DNA of 64,000 nucleotides from VRUE01 sp044867645 (GTDB taxonomy: Bacteria > Actinomycetota > Thermoleophilia > Solirubrobacterales > 70-9): positions 73,047 through 137,046 of the forward strand of contig JBIOVI010000037.1 of the NCBI GenBank assembly GCA_044867645.1. The letters run 5' to 3'. Each line of letters begins with the position of its first letter. Position 1 is the stretch's first letter. Below the pieces are notes generated by a model. That model made no database searches and was not told the origin of the DNA. It saw only the letters and a list, made by a program, of their open reading frames with translations. Made by a program: the position numbers and the translations under genes. Shown here piece by piece: positions 1 to 7,868 of this stretch.

Positions 1-83
1 ATCAGGACCAGGTCGACCGCGCTGCCGGCACGGTCCCCGTCGGTCCCTCCGCGCGCAGCCTCGGCTTTCTCGACCTCGCCCAT
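1..83 (-). CDS. rapZ: Probable RNase adapter protein RapZ, N-terminal fragment
   Basis: Only the first 27 codons are inside the window, read from an ATG at 83 towards base 1. The start lies one base after the uvrC stop, so the two genes are almost certainly co-transcribed. The visible peptide is a charged leader ending in AVDLVLI, which resembles the beta strand that precedes the P-loop of RapZ/YvcJ nucleotide-binding proteins. The order uvrC-rapZ-yvcK-whiA is usual in Actinobacteria and is the main reason for the call. No diagnostic motif is within the window, so the identity is inferred. Confidence 0.45.
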   Translation of the reverse strand, partial: MGEVEKAEAARGGTDGDRAGSAVDLVL

Positions 84-84
84 C

Positions 85-1965
85 TCAACCGCCCGTTCTG
101 TGCAGCTGCTCGTGGATCTCGCGCGCCAGCTTGCCCGGCACGCCCGGCACTGCCTCCAGCTCCTCGCGGGTGGCCGCGAGGAAGCGCTCCGGCGAGCCGA
201 AGTGGTTGAGGAAGGCCCGCTTGCGCACGGGCCCGACGCCCTTCAGGTCGTCGAGCACCGAGCCGGTCATCGCCCGGTCGCGACGGCCGCGATGGTGGTC
301 GATCGCGAAGCGATGCGCCTCGTCGCGCACCCGCTGCAGCAGCTTCGACGCCTCGGAATCGGCCGGCAGGTCGATCGGCACTGGCCGCCCGGGGATGAAG
401 ACCTCCTCCTGCCGCTTGGCGAGGGAGATCACGGTGACGCCGCGCTCGACGAAGGGCGCCAGGACGCGCATCGCGGCACCGAGCTGGCCTTTGCCGCCGT
501 CGATCACGACCAGCGAGGGCAGCGCGGCGAAGCTCTCGTCGCGTTTACCGTCATGCGGCGAGAGGTCGACCTGATCCAGGTAGCGGCTGACGCGCCGGCT
601 CAACACCTCCTCCATGGAAGCGAAGTCATCGGACCCGTTGCTGCGCTCGCCGCGGACCCGGAAGCGACGGTAGTCCGCCTTTTTGGTCGCGCCCCCCTCG
701 AAGACGACCATCGAGGCGACGGTGTGCTCACCGCCGAGGTTGGAGATGTCGAAGCCCTCGATCCGGACCGGCAACTCCTCCATCTCCAATGCCTCGCGCA
801 GATCGGCAAGGGAGTCGACTCGGCGCTGACGCCGATGCTCGCGCCGCAGCCGGTCCTGGTCGAGAGCGAGACGGGCGTTGCGCTCCGCCAGCTCGCGCAA
901 GCGTCGCTTGTCGCCGCGCTCGGCGACGCGCACCTCGACCGGGGTACCGCGCCGCTCACCCAGCGCCGCCGCCAACAGCTCGGCGCGCTCGCGCAGGTAA
1001 GGGCCGACGACGATCGTCCGCGGCATCGCCGGCGAGGCCGAGTAGTACTGGCCGATGAACTCCTCGGCTACCTCCGCCGGCTCCCGTTCGGCCTGGTTGT
1101 CGAGGTAGAAGCTCTGCCGCTCTGCAAGGATGCCGTCGCGCACCTGGAAGACCTGCGCGTTGGCATCGGCCCCCTCGGTGGCGACGCCGATCAAGTCGGC
1201 GGTGCCGACCGAGCCGCCGGCGATCCGCTGGCGCTCGAACAGCGATTGGATCGCCTTGAGGCGGTCGCGGTGCAGCGCCGCCCGCTCGAACTCCCGCGCC
1301 GCCGCTGCCTCCTCCATCTTCGCCTGCTCGTCCGCCTCGACCCGCCGGTAGCGGCCGGAGAGGAAGTCGACGATCGCGTCGATGTTGAGCCGGTACTCCT
1401 CGCGACTGACGTAGCCGACGCAGGGCGCCCCGCAGCGCTTGATGAAGTAGTCGAGGCAGGGACTACCGGAGCGGCGGCCCGGCTCCACCCCCTCGCAGGT
1501 GCGGAACTGAAACAGCTTGCCGAGCAGGTCGAGCGTCTCCCGCACCCGCTTGGCGCTGGAGAAGGGGCCGAAGTAGGCGCGGCCGGAGCGGTGCTTCTCG
1601 CGGGTGAAGTAGACCCGGGGGTAGTCCTCGTCGAGGCTGACGCAGACGTAGGGATAGGACTTGTCGTCGCGGAGGCGGATGTTGAAGCGGGGCCGGTGGC
1701 GCTTGATGAAGCTCTGCTCGGCGAGCAGCGCCTCGGCCTCGTTCGCGGTAGCGAGCACGTCGATCCGGTCGACGCGCGAGGTGAGACGGGTCTCGCTGCC
1801 GGAGAAGTGCGAGCCGACCCGTTTGCGGATCGAGCGCGCCTTGCCGACGTAGAGCAGCTCGCCGTCGCCCCCGTAGAAGAGGTAGACGCCCGGCGAATCG
1901 GGCAGCTCACGCCGCTGCCGCGCCAACCGCTCCGTGCGGGAGCTATCTCTGCCGTCAGTGCTCAC
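85..1965 (-). CDS. uvrC: Excinuclease ABC subunit C
   Basis: UvrC makes the two incisions around a bulky DNA lesion held by UvrA/UvrB. The 626-residue protein has the whole family layout: a GIY-YIG nuclease near residues 24-100 (GVYLF, LLYVGKA), a cysteine-containing middle region (CLDYFIKRCGAPCVG), a UVR helical motif around residues 210-240, the RNase H-like 5' nuclease (EGFDISNLGG, VIDGGKGQL) and C-terminal helix-hairpin-helix motifs (LKGVGPVRKRAFL, VPGVPGKLA). The reading frame stays open far upstream without homology. GTG at 1965 is chosen because a -10-like TACCCT (1974-1979) ends 8 bases before it, suggesting leaderless initiation. It leads an operon with the probable rapZ. Confidence 0.96.
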   Translation of the reverse strand: MSTDGRDSSRTERLARQRRELPDSPGVYLFYGGDGELLYVGKARSIRKRVGSHFSGSETRLTSRVDRIDVLATANEAEALLAEQSFIKRHRPRFNIRLRDDKSYPYVCVSLDEDYPRVYFTREKHRSGRAYFGPFSSAKRVRETLDLLGKLFQFRTCEGVEPGRRSGSPCLDYFIKRCGAPCVGYVSREEYRLNIDAIVDFLSGRYRRVEADEQAKMEEAAAAREFERAALHRDRLKAIQSLFERQRIAGGSVGTADLIGVATEGADANAQVFQVRDGILAERQSFYLDNQAEREPAEVAEEFIGQYYSASPAMPRTIVVGPYLRERAELLAAALGERRGTPVEVRVAERGDKRRLRELAERNARLALDQDRLRREHRRQRRVDSLADLREALEMEELPVRIEGFDISNLGGEHTVASMVVFEGGATKKADYRRFRVRGERSNGSDDFASMEEVLSRRVSRYLDQVDLSPHDGKRDESFAALPSLVVIDGGKGQLGAAMRVLAPFVERGVTVISLAKRQEEVFIPGRPVPIDLPADSEASKLLQRVRDEAHRFAIDHHRGRRDRAMTGSVLDDLKGVGPVRKRAFLNHFGSPERFLAATREELEAVPGVPGKLAREIHEQLHRTGG

Positions 1966-2025
1966 CTGATCAAAGGGTAGGCTCCTGGCCAGCCGGCCAA
2001 GCGAACGCCCATAATGGAGAGCGAG

Positions 2026-2850
2026 ATGACGACCCAGACGATCGACCCCCCCGAGCTGAACACGCTGCGAATCGAGATCGACGGCGAGATCGGAACCCTC
2101 ACCCTCGATCGCGCCGACAGCTTCAACGCGATGAGCCCCGAGATGATCCTGGACCTGGGGACCGCCTTCGCCTGGTTCGCCGACCAGGCACCGCTGCGGG
2201 CGCTGATCGTCACCGGCGCCGGTAAGGCTTTCTGCTCCGGCGGCGACGTCAACGGCTTCAAAGCCGGGGTCGAAGACGACTCGATCGACCTGCCCGCACA
2301 GGTCCGTCGCGGGGCCGAGGCGCTGCACACGGCGATCGTCGACCTGCGACGTATCCCCTATCCGGTGATCGCGGCGGTCAACGGCCCCGCGGCCGGGGCG
2401 GGCTTCTCGCTGGCGCTGGCCTGCGATATCCGGATCGCCTCTGAAGACGCTTTCGTCGCCTGCGCCTACGGGCGGATCGGCGCCTCGCCCGACGGCGGCA
2501 TGACCTACTTCCTGCCACGCGTGGTTGGGCCAAGTCGCGCCCTGGAAATTTTGCTGGAAGACCCCAACATGACCGCCGCCGACGCACTCGAGGAGGGTCT
2601 GGTCTCCGAGGTCGTGGCATCGGACGACCTGATGGAGACCGCCCGCGCCAGGGCCGCGAAGCTGGCCGAAAAGGCGCCCTTCTACGTGAAGATGGCTAAA
2701 CGGCTCTGCGGCCAGAGCATCGAGAACCGGCTGACCGAGCATCTGCAGCTGGAGCGGCACGGAATCGCCGACAGCATGGCGACCGAGGACCTGCGCGAAG
2801 GCGCGGTGGCGTTCTTCAGCGGAGAGAAACCCGAGTTCAAGGGTCGCTGA
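2026..2850 (+). CDS. Enoyl-CoA hydratase/isomerase family protein (crotonase)
   Basis: Crotonase-fold enzyme of about 274 residues acting on acyl-CoA thioesters. The fold is shown by GKAFCSGGDVN, the oxyanion-hole segment GPAAGAGFSLALACDIRIA and the C-terminal KAPFYVKMAKRL region. The position where hydratases usually carry the second catalytic Glu reads AYGRIGASPDGG, without that Glu, so an isomerase or other crotonase activity is possible and the substrate cannot be named. The ATG at 2026 is preferred over the in-frame ATG at 2014 because GGAGA lies 5 bases before it. It is divergent from uvrC. A -10-like TAGGCT at 1978-1983 would give a short leader. Confidence 0.88.
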   Translation: MTTQTIDPPELNTLRIEIDGEIGTLTLDRADSFNAMSPEMILDLGTAFAWFADQAPLRALIVTGAGKAFCSGGDVNGFKAGVEDDSIDLPAQVRRGAEALHTAIVDLRRIPYPVIAAVNGPAAGAGFSLALACDIRIASEDAFVACAYGRIGASPDGGMTYFLPRVVGPSRALEILLEDPNMTAADALEEGLVSEVVASDDLMETARARAAKLAEKAPFYVKMAKRLCGQSIENRLTEHLQLERHGIADSMATEDLREGAVAFFSGEKPEFKGR

Positions 2851-2880
2851 ACCGGGCTTCGCGACCACACGTATCCCGGC

Positions 2881-2886
2881 TACAGT
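2881..2886 (+). promoter_or_regulatory. -10-like box of the first cupredoxin gene
   Basis: TACAGT lies in a segment that recurs almost unchanged before the second cupredoxin gene: GCTACAGTTT, a pyrimidine-rich stretch, then GAGCATT. The shared block suggests that the promoter was duplicated together with the coding sequence. No clear -35 is visible. Confidence 0.45.
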
Positions 2887-2925
2887 TTCTCCCGAGCATT
2901 CTCCCCCAAGAAAAGGATTCAGCCG

Positions 2926-3369
2926 ATGAAGAAGGTCGCCGCCCTGCCCGTTCTCGCCCTCGCCTCCATCGCATTGGTCGCCTGCGGGGGAAGCGACGAC
3001 ACGACCACGACGACCACCAGCGGTGGCGAAGCAAACGGCGGTGCCGCGACCGAAGGCGGCGAAAAGGCCGGCGGCGCCGGTGGCGCCACGGTCAAATTCG
3101 AAGCCGACCCGAACGGCGACCTCGCCTACACCAGCGACAGCGCCAGCGCCAGTGCCGGCAAGGTGACGATCGACTTCACCAACCCGCAGCCCCTCACCCA
3201 CGACGTCGCGATCGAAGACCCGAGCGGCGAAGAGGTCGGCAAGACCGAACTGATCTCAGCCGGCTCGACCTCCACCTCGGTGAACCTGAAACCGGGTGAC
3301 TACACCTTCTTCTGCTCCGTGCCCGGCCATCGCGAAGCGGGCATGGAAGGCACCCTCACCGTCGAATAG
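2926..3369 (+). CDS. Cupredoxin-like (plastocyanin family) lipoprotein, copy 1
   Basis: A 147-residue exported lipoprotein. It has a signal peptide with a lipobox (ALVAC, Cys20), then a Ser/Thr/Gly/Ala-rich tether to about residue 55, then a blue-copper domain. The likely type 1 copper ligands are visible: His in PLTHDV, Cys in FFCSVPGH, His of the same motif and Met in EAGMEG. It probably carries electrons or binds copper on the outer face of the membrane. The next gene is a diverged tandem copy with a longer tether removed and the same promoter block. The redox partner is unknown. Confidence 0.85.
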   Translation: MKKVAALPVLALASIALVACGGSDDTTTTTTSGGEANGGAATEGGEKAGGAGGATVKFEADPNGDLAYTSDSASASAGKVTIDFTNPQPLTHDVAIEDPSGEEVGKTELISAGSTSTSVNLKPGDYTFFCSVPGHREAGMEGTLTVE

Positions 3370-3423
3370 CCCGGCTTTCGCGCCGCTGTCGCTCCCGACC
3401 GAGCGCGCATCGGTGCCTCGCGC

Positions 3424-3429
3424 TACAGT
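3424..3429 (+). promoter_or_regulatory. -10-like box of the second cupredoxin gene
   Basis: TACAGT in the same conserved context as the box at 2881-2886 (GCTACAGTTTT then GAGCATT), 39 bases before the start codon. The match to the upstream copy is the evidence. Confidence 0.45.
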
Positions 3430-3467
3430 TTTCCTGAGCATTTGGGTCAAAGGGAGCTGGTTTAGCG

Positions 3468-3869
3468 ATGAAAAAACTCGTCGTGCCGTTCGTCCTCCTG
3501 TTCTTTGCCGTGGCGCTCGTCGCCTGCGGAGGAGACGACTCGGCCACGACCGGCGGCGGCGGCGGCGAAGCGTCCAATGCTGGGTCGACAGTCAAGCTCG
3601 AAGCAAACCCAAACGCCACGAACAGCTTTACGAGCACCGAGGCCTCGGCCAAGGCCGGAAAGGTGACGATCGACTTCAAGAACCCCCAGGCGTTTCGTCA
3701 CGTCGTCAACATCGAAGACTCCAAAGGCGAAAGGATCGGCGAGACGCAGACGATCAACGACGACTCGACCTCGCTCGAACTGGAACTGAAACCCGGCACC
3801 TACGCCTACTACTGCTCCGTCCCCGGCCACCGCAAGGCCGGCATGGAAGGAACCCTTACGGTCGAATAG
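3468..3869 (+). CDS. Cupredoxin-like lipoprotein, copy 2
   Basis: A 133-residue tandem paralogue of the preceding gene, 98 bases downstream. It has a signal peptide with lipobox LVAC, a short Gly/Ser tether and a cupredoxin domain with the ligand set His (FRHVV), Cys-His (YYCSVPGH) and Met (KAGMEG). The spacer differs from copy 1 while the copper-binding end (KVTIDF, CSVPGHR, AGMEGTLTVE) is nearly identical, as expected for a duplication with selection on the domain. GGGAGC precedes the ATG at a suitable distance. Its last 14 bases overlap the convergent SnoaL-like gene. Confidence 0.85.
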   Translation: MKKLVVPFVLLFFAVALVACGGDDSATTGGGGGEASNAGSTVKLEANPNATNSFTSTEASAKAGKVTIDFKNPQAFRHVVNIEDSKGERIGETQTINDDSTSLELELKPGTYAYYCSVPGHRKAGMEGTLTVE

Positions 3870-4284
3870 CGGGATCCCGACCTCCGGTCTGCCCCCACAC
3901 CCGATCGAACTTCTGAAGGTCGAGCGGTACTAGCCACACCTCAGCGACTCGGCCTGCCTGGAGCCTGTAAATCCCAACCGTCCTCCAGCCGACCGACTCG
4001 CCACCGATGACAGCAGTGCCATCGACGCGCTGCACGACCAAGTCTTCCTCCGTGAGCATCTCGCCTGGGTGAAGCCGCATCGAGCTGTCGGCAATGCGAC
4101 GACGGGTTTTGAAGTACTCGATCACCCCGCCATGTCCACGGTGATCGCCGGCGATCGGGCTGGCACCCGGCACGTGCCAGACGACGTCGTCCGCCAGCAG
4201 CTCGGCGACGCTATCGGTCGAGCCGCCGGCATACATCTCGGCCTGCCGCCGATGCAGCTCTTCGACCAGCTCACGGGGCAGCAT
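3856..4284 (-). CDS. SnoaL-like / NTF2-fold protein
   Basis: A 142-residue protein with the small alpha+beta barrel signature of the SnoaL/NTF2-like superfamily: an N-terminal helix (ELHRRQAEMYAGGS), LLADDVVWHVPG, a loop with GHGGVIEYF, and strands ending in GIYRLQAGRVAEVWLVPLD. Members include cyclases, isomerases and many proteins of unknown substrate, so no reaction can be assigned. It is convergent with, and overlaps by 14 bases, the second cupredoxin gene. A distant relative lies at 56977-57375. Confidence 0.75.
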   Translation of the reverse strand: MLPRELVEELHRRQAEMYAGGSTDSVAELLADDVVWHVPGASPIAGDHRGHGGVIEYFKTRRRIADSSMRLHPGEMLTEEDLVVQRVDGTAVIGGESVGWRTVGIYRLQAGRVAEVWLVPLDLQKFDRVWGQTGGRDPAIRP

Positions 4285-4359
4285 GGAAGCAAAAGTTTCT
4301 CATCAGTCGACGGGCGCCCTCACACGGGTGACGCTGAGGGTTCTGGTAATCACCAGGCT

Positions 4360-5649
4360 ATGACGAGGTTCGCGGCAGGGACCAAGGGGGCGTTGCGCTC
4401 GATCCCCACAAACCCCATGGTGTGGATCTGGGTCGGAGTCTGGGTCGCAACCCGCGGACTCATGGTCAGCGACGTCGGCTTTTGGCATGACGCCGGGCCG
4501 CAGCTACAGGACGTCAACAACTATGAGGTCTGGTCGCACTATCTGACTGCGAACCATGCGATTCCGGACGGGGAATCGTGGCAGTACCCCCCCGGCGCAG
4601 CCTTCTTGATGCTCTTGCCGCGCCTCGGTCCCGGGACCTACGGCGAGTCTTTCGTGGGCTTGATGTTGCTCGTCGACCTCGCCGGCCTCGGCCTGCTAGC
4701 GCTGCTCGGCCGCCGCTCGGGCAACTGCACCGGCGTATGGGTATGGCTGCTAGGCATGCCCCTGCTGGGCACCTTCGCGGTCCTCCGCTTCGACCTCGCC
4801 CCCGCGGTGCTCGGGGTCGCGGCACTTGTCGTCATCCACCGCCGCCCCAACTGGTTCGGCGCTCTGGCGGGGCTGGGGGCCTCGATCAAGGTCTGGCCAA
4901 TAGTGCTGCTCTTCGGCGAGTGGGACCGGCGCCGGCTCGTCCACGCCGTTGCGGCAGCCCTCGGCACGATCGCACTCGTGGTCGTGATCTCGACGCTTGC
5001 CTTCGGCGATTCCACCTCCTTTTTGAGCGAGCAGAACAGGCGCGGGCTCCAGGAGGAAGCGGTGGCAACCGTGCCATGGCACGTGGAGGCGATTGTCACG
5101 GGAGAGGCTCCGAGCAGGGAGATCCGCTACGGAGCATGGGAGATCGCCGCCCCCAGCGCGGACGTTGTTGCCAGCCTGCTCAAGTGGCTGACCGTTGCAG
5201 CCCTAGGTGCTGCGGCAGCATGGTGGTGGTACCGGGCCAAGGCGATCCGCACCGGCCGAATCGACCTCGCCGACGCAACGGTGAGCCGGGACTTCGTCTT
5301 CGCCATCGTCCTGCTCCTCGTCGTCACCAGCCGGGTGCTCAGCCCGCAATTCATGGTCTGGCTCCTGGGCTTGGCAGCGGTGGTCCTGACCGCAGGAAGC
5401 GCCCGGCTCGCACGACCGGCCTGGCTGGTGCTTGGGGCGACGATCCTCAGCACCAGCCTCTTCAAATCGCCAGAGAACATCGTGATCCGAAATCTGGCGT
5501 TACTGGCCGCCACCGTAGATGCATCGATCGCCATGATCGGCGCGTTGCGGAAGCCACCAGCGCCTGCAGATCTCGCTGGACCTGAGCCCAGAGCCGCTCA
5601 GGCCGAGCCGCAGAGTGCCACCGAGCCGGTTACGCAGCGGGCGCCATAA
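4360..5649 (+). CDS. GT87-like polyprenol-phosphate-sugar-dependent membrane glycosyltransferase
   Basis: A 429-residue multipass membrane protein with about nine or ten hydrophobic segments. The first periplasmic loop carries the acidic/aromatic stretch DVNNYEVW and, further on, WQYPPGAAF; the YPP motif is typical of GT87 (DUF2029) mannosyltransferases that use polyprenyl-phosphate sugars on the outer membrane face. The frame is open upstream but there overlaps the SnoaL gene antisense; the ATG at 4360 gives a sensible N-terminus (MTRFAAGTKG before the first membrane helix). The acceptor is unknown. Its final codons run across the degraded maoC fragment on the other strand. Confidence 0.72.
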   Translation: MTRFAAGTKGALRSIPTNPMVWIWVGVWVATRGLMVSDVGFWHDAGPQLQDVNNYEVWSHYLTANHAIPDGESWQYPPGAAFLMLLPRLGPGTYGESFVGLMLLVDLAGLGLLALLGRRSGNCTGVWVWLLGMPLLGTFAVLRFDLAPAVLGVAALVVIHRRPNWFGALAGLGASIKVWPIVLLFGEWDRRRLVHAVAAALGTIALVVVISTLAFGDSTSFLSEQNRRGLQEEAVATVPWHVEAIVTGEAPSREIRYGAWEIAAPSADVVASLLKWLTVAALGAAAAWWWYRAKAIRTGRIDLADATVSRDFVFAIVLLLVVTSRVLSPQFMVWLLGLAAVVLTAGSARLARPAWLVLGATILSTSLFKSPENIVIRNLALLAATVDASIAMIGALRKPPAPADLAGPEPRAAQAEPQSATEPVTQRAP

Positions 5650-5785
5650 CGCGGATGACGCTGTCGCCCACGAAGCGCGGCTTCTCGTTGCCCTCGACCT
5701 CGGCCTTGCCGCGAACTTTGGAGTCGACAGGGACGGGAGCGGGAAAGCGGATCTTGTTGGCTTTTATGAATTGTCCGACGCGATC
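5630..5785 (-). pseudogene. Decayed copy of the 3' end of the MaoC dehydratase gene, joined to a DUF998 3' tail
   Basis: Read on the minus strand, 5758 to 5630 matches the end of the intact MaoC-like gene (7869-8342), from its NKIRFPAPVPVDSK segment to VMAP and a stop (TAA, 5630-5632). Compared with the intact gene, 63 bases are missing in frame; the endpoints coincide with two GAGGTCG repeats. Just upstream (5762-5784) is a short match to the last codons of the DUF998 gene (GQFI against EQFI), the same junction as at 7152-7170. There is no start codon and only about 40 codons, so it is a remnant. Confidence 0.75.
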
Positions 5786-5842
5786 CCCGTCGGACCCCTA
5801 CGCAGACAAAACAATCCGAAAGCTGGTCTAGACTCGCGGCGC

Positions 5843-6076
5843 ATGGGGCAGTTCCCGTCGATGAAGGCAAAGCGCCTGTTGGCCACCCTGGAACGCAAGC
5901 CACTCGGCTATCGCGTTGCACGCCAAGCTGGCTCGCATCGCCGCTTGGAAGCGCCGGACCGACCACCGCTGACCTTCGCATTCCATGACAACGCGACAAT
6001 CCCCTCCGGCCTCGTGCGCAAGATCCTCGTCAGGAATGTCGGACTTGCTGAGGATGAGGCCCGGAAGCTACTCTGA
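5843..6076 (+). CDS. HicA-like mRNA interferase toxin
   Basis: A 77-residue protein resembling HicA toxins, small double-stranded-RNA-binding-fold ribonucleases. The family pattern is visible: a first helix (KAKRLLATLERKP), the catalytic His segment GSHRRLEAP, a strand (TFAFHDN), then the helix and tail PSGLVRKILVRNVGLAEDEARKLL. A -10-like TAGACT (5829-5834) ends 8 bases before this ATG, suggesting leaderless translation; the ATG at 5861 is a possible alternative. It is followed after 13 bases by a HicB-like gene, the usual toxin-antitoxin order. It lies between two degraded maoC fragments, consistent with acquisition. Confidence 0.72.
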   Translation: MGQFPSMKAKRLLATLERKPLGYRVARQAGSHRRLEAPDRPPLTFAFHDNATIPSGLVRKILVRNVGLAEDEARKLL

Positions 6077-6089
6077 TACGGAGGATCCA

Positions 6090-6287
6090 ATGGAGGCCGT
6101 GCGCATCATCTATCACCACGAGGCTGACGGCTGGTGGGCCGAGTCACCTGATGTCGAGGGCTGGTCTGCGGCCGGCGATAGCTATGGCGAGGTCGTCAAG
6201 CTCGCCGAAGAGGGCATCCCATTCGCCCTAGAGCACGCCGTCGACCTGGAGCATTACGTCCCTGCGGGCGAGCACGTCCCTGTCTAA
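6090..6287 (+). CDS. HicB-like antitoxin
   Basis: A 65-residue partner of the preceding toxin-like gene. It shows the partial RNase H-like HicB core: IIYHHEADGWWAESPDVEGWSAAGDSYGEVVKLA (listed here as separate pieces IIYHHEADGWWAES, DVEGWSAAGDSY and EVVKLAEEG), followed by a helix and a short strand. A GGAGG at 6080-6084 fixes the ATG at 6090. It is at the small end of the family and has no recognisable C-terminal helix-turn-helix or ribbon-helix-helix domain, so self-repression of the pair is not evident. Confidence 0.72.
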   Translation: MEAVRIIYHHEADGWWAESPDVEGWSAAGDSYGEVVKLAEEGIPFALEHAVDLEHYVPAGEHVPV

Positions 6288-6349
6288 AACTCAGCTACGA
6301 CGTTTTGATCGGGTCGCGTTTCCAGGCGTTTGCCTGCAAGGATCGCGCC

Positions 6350-6946
6350 ATGCACCCGATGGAACAGGTCGAACTCCACGGGGACCTCGTCACGATCGAA
6401 CCGCTGCGCATCGAGCACGCCTCTGACATCTTGGTAGCCGCGGATACCGAGGAGGTCTTTGCTTGGCTCCCGTATTCGCGCCCGACGGATCTCGATCAGG
6501 CACGTGCTTGGATCGAGGGTGCACTTGCCGACCGGGCGGCGAATCGCCGTCTCCCGCTGGCGATTCTCGCCGCTGACGACGGCTCATTGATCGGCTCGAC
6601 CTCATATTGGGATTTCGATGCCGGCAATGCTCATGTGGAGATTGGCTCAACCTGGCTTAGTCGATCCCGATGGCGAACAGGATGCAACGTCGAGGCCAAG
6701 CTCCTGCTCTTGACACATGCCTTCGAGACTCTGGAGCTTGAGCGTGTCGCCTTCCGAACCGATCTACTCAATGAGCGCTCACAGCGAGCCATTGAGACGC
6801 TGGGGGCGATCAAGGAGGGCGTACACCGCCGTGAGATGCGACGGCGGGACGGCAGTTGGCGGGACAGCGTCCACTACTCGATCCTGCGCTCGGAGTGGCC
6901 AAACTCCAAAGACCGCCTCTCCCAGCGGCTCGATACAGCGCCCTGA
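6350..6946 (+). CDS. GNAT family N-acetyltransferase (RimJ/RimL type)
   Basis: A 198-residue acetyl-CoA-dependent acyltransferase of the RimJ/RimL subgroup. It begins with VELHGDLVTIEPLRIEHA, has the central GSTSYWDF and VEIGSTWLSRSRWRTG segments (the latter replacing the usual Q/R-x-x-G-x-G/A acetyl-CoA loop) and ends with the family's LNERSQRAIETLGAIKEG helix. AAGGA at 6338-6342 supports the ATG at 6350. Substrates range from ribosomal-protein N-termini to small amines, so none is assigned. It belongs to the accessory block between two maoC remnants. Confidence 0.82.
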   Translation: MHPMEQVELHGDLVTIEPLRIEHASDILVAADTEEVFAWLPYSRPTDLDQARAWIEGALADRAANRRLPLAILAADDGSLIGSTSYWDFDAGNAHVEIGSTWLSRSRWRTGCNVEAKLLLLTHAFETLELERVAFRTDLLNERSQRAIETLGAIKEGVHRREMRRRDGSWRDSVHYSILRSEWPNSKDRLSQRLDTAP

Positions 6947-6974
6947 TCGCCGTCCCGGCGCAGCCCGATTACTC

Positions 6975-7152
6975 GGCGCCATAACGCGGGTGGCGCTGTC
7001 GCCCGCGAAACACGGCTTCTCGTTGCCCTCGACCTCGAGGGTGAAGCGGGTGACGATCTCCCACCAGCCGCCGCCTACCTCGTCTACTGAGACGACCTCA
7101 GCTTTGGCGCGGACCCTGGCGTCGACCGGGACGGGCGGGACCGGATTTTGTT
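6975..7152 (-). pseudogene. Second decayed copy of the MaoC dehydratase 3' end
   Basis: On the minus strand this stretch follows the intact MaoC gene closely, from NKIR (7152-7141) through KAEVVSVDE, GGGWWEIVTRFTLEVEGNEKPCF to ATRVMAP near 6975, but it has lost the first half of the gene. A 4-base deletion near the beginning shifts the frame, and the stop of the intact gene is not kept. The upstream edge is the same join with the end of a DUF998 gene as in the copy at 5630-5785. It lies directly behind the intact DUF998 gene. Confidence 0.78.
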
Positions 7153-7156
7153 GTCG

Positions 7157-7837
7157 TTAAATGAATTGTTCGGCCCGATCTCCATGTATCGGAGAAGCGA
7201 GCTTCAACATCGTGATCGAGAGGGCTGCGATCCAAGCCATGAATACGAGAGCTAGAAGACGTTGTGCGATTCCAGCGCCTGGATTGCCGTAAAGGGAGAC
7301 ATAGGCGACAGTCGCACCAACCAGCAGCGCCCCCGTCGCCATCGAGGTGCGATGCAGTTGTCGCAGGCGGCCGATTGACCGAAAAGCCTTCCCAAGAACA
7401 AAGGGTGCGGCGATCATCGCCAAGACCACGATCACGCTCTCGAGGTCATGCGCTAGGTGGTGCCATGACAGGCCAGGGCCATCTTGGAGCCGCTGACAGG
7501 TCTCTGAGGTCGACAGCGGGCAATCCTCGCGAAGAATTCCATCGAGGACGCTTCCAATCCCAACCACAGCAATCAGCCCGGCCCCGACCCGTCCTGCTCG
7601 ATTGGATCGCACGATCGAAAATAGGCCGGCAGAGAAGATCAAGATCAGCAAGCCGGAAAGGGAATCGGCCAGATTCCAGACCCAGGGATGCTGCGCCGTC
7701 AGCGCGCCAAGGTCGCTTATCTCCTGGCTTGACCAGCTATATCCAGGCCCTTGCACCAACCCACCGACGACCCAACCGAGGGTCATCAGGAAGGCACCGG
7801 CGATACCGGCTACGGCACCCAGCCGAACGCGGTTCAT
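7157..7837 (-). CDS. DUF998 family membrane protein
   Basis: A 226-residue membrane protein with about six hydrophobic helices and the DUF998 pattern: an N-terminal helix (GAVAGIAGAFLMTLGWVV), SSQEISDLGA after it, and a conserved polar stretch with Cys (REDCPLSTSETCQ) followed by HHLAHDLES. The molecular function of the family is not known. It starts 31 bases after the stop of the MaoC gene and may be co-transcribed with it. Its 3' end abuts a copy of the maoC 3' end, part of a repeated arrangement described under findings. Confidence 0.78.
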   Translation of the reverse strand: MNRVRLGAVAGIAGAFLMTLGWVVGGLVQGPGYSWSSQEISDLGALTAQHPWVWNLADSLSGLLILIFSAGLFSIVRSNRAGRVGAGLIAVVGIGSVLDGILREDCPLSTSETCQRLQDGPGLSWHHLAHDLESVIVVLAMIAAPFVLGKAFRSIGRLRQLHRTSMATGALLVGATVAYVSLYGNPGAGIAQRLLALVFMAWIAALSITMLKLASPIHGDRAEQFI

Positions 7838-7868
7838 GCCGGGAAACCCATCGAATGCATTGAGCGCA

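Noticed and set aside
85..3201. uvrC extended upstream to 3201
   Set aside because: The extension is antisense to the crotonase and first cupredoxin genes and has no homology; the GTG at 1965 gives the normal UvrC length.
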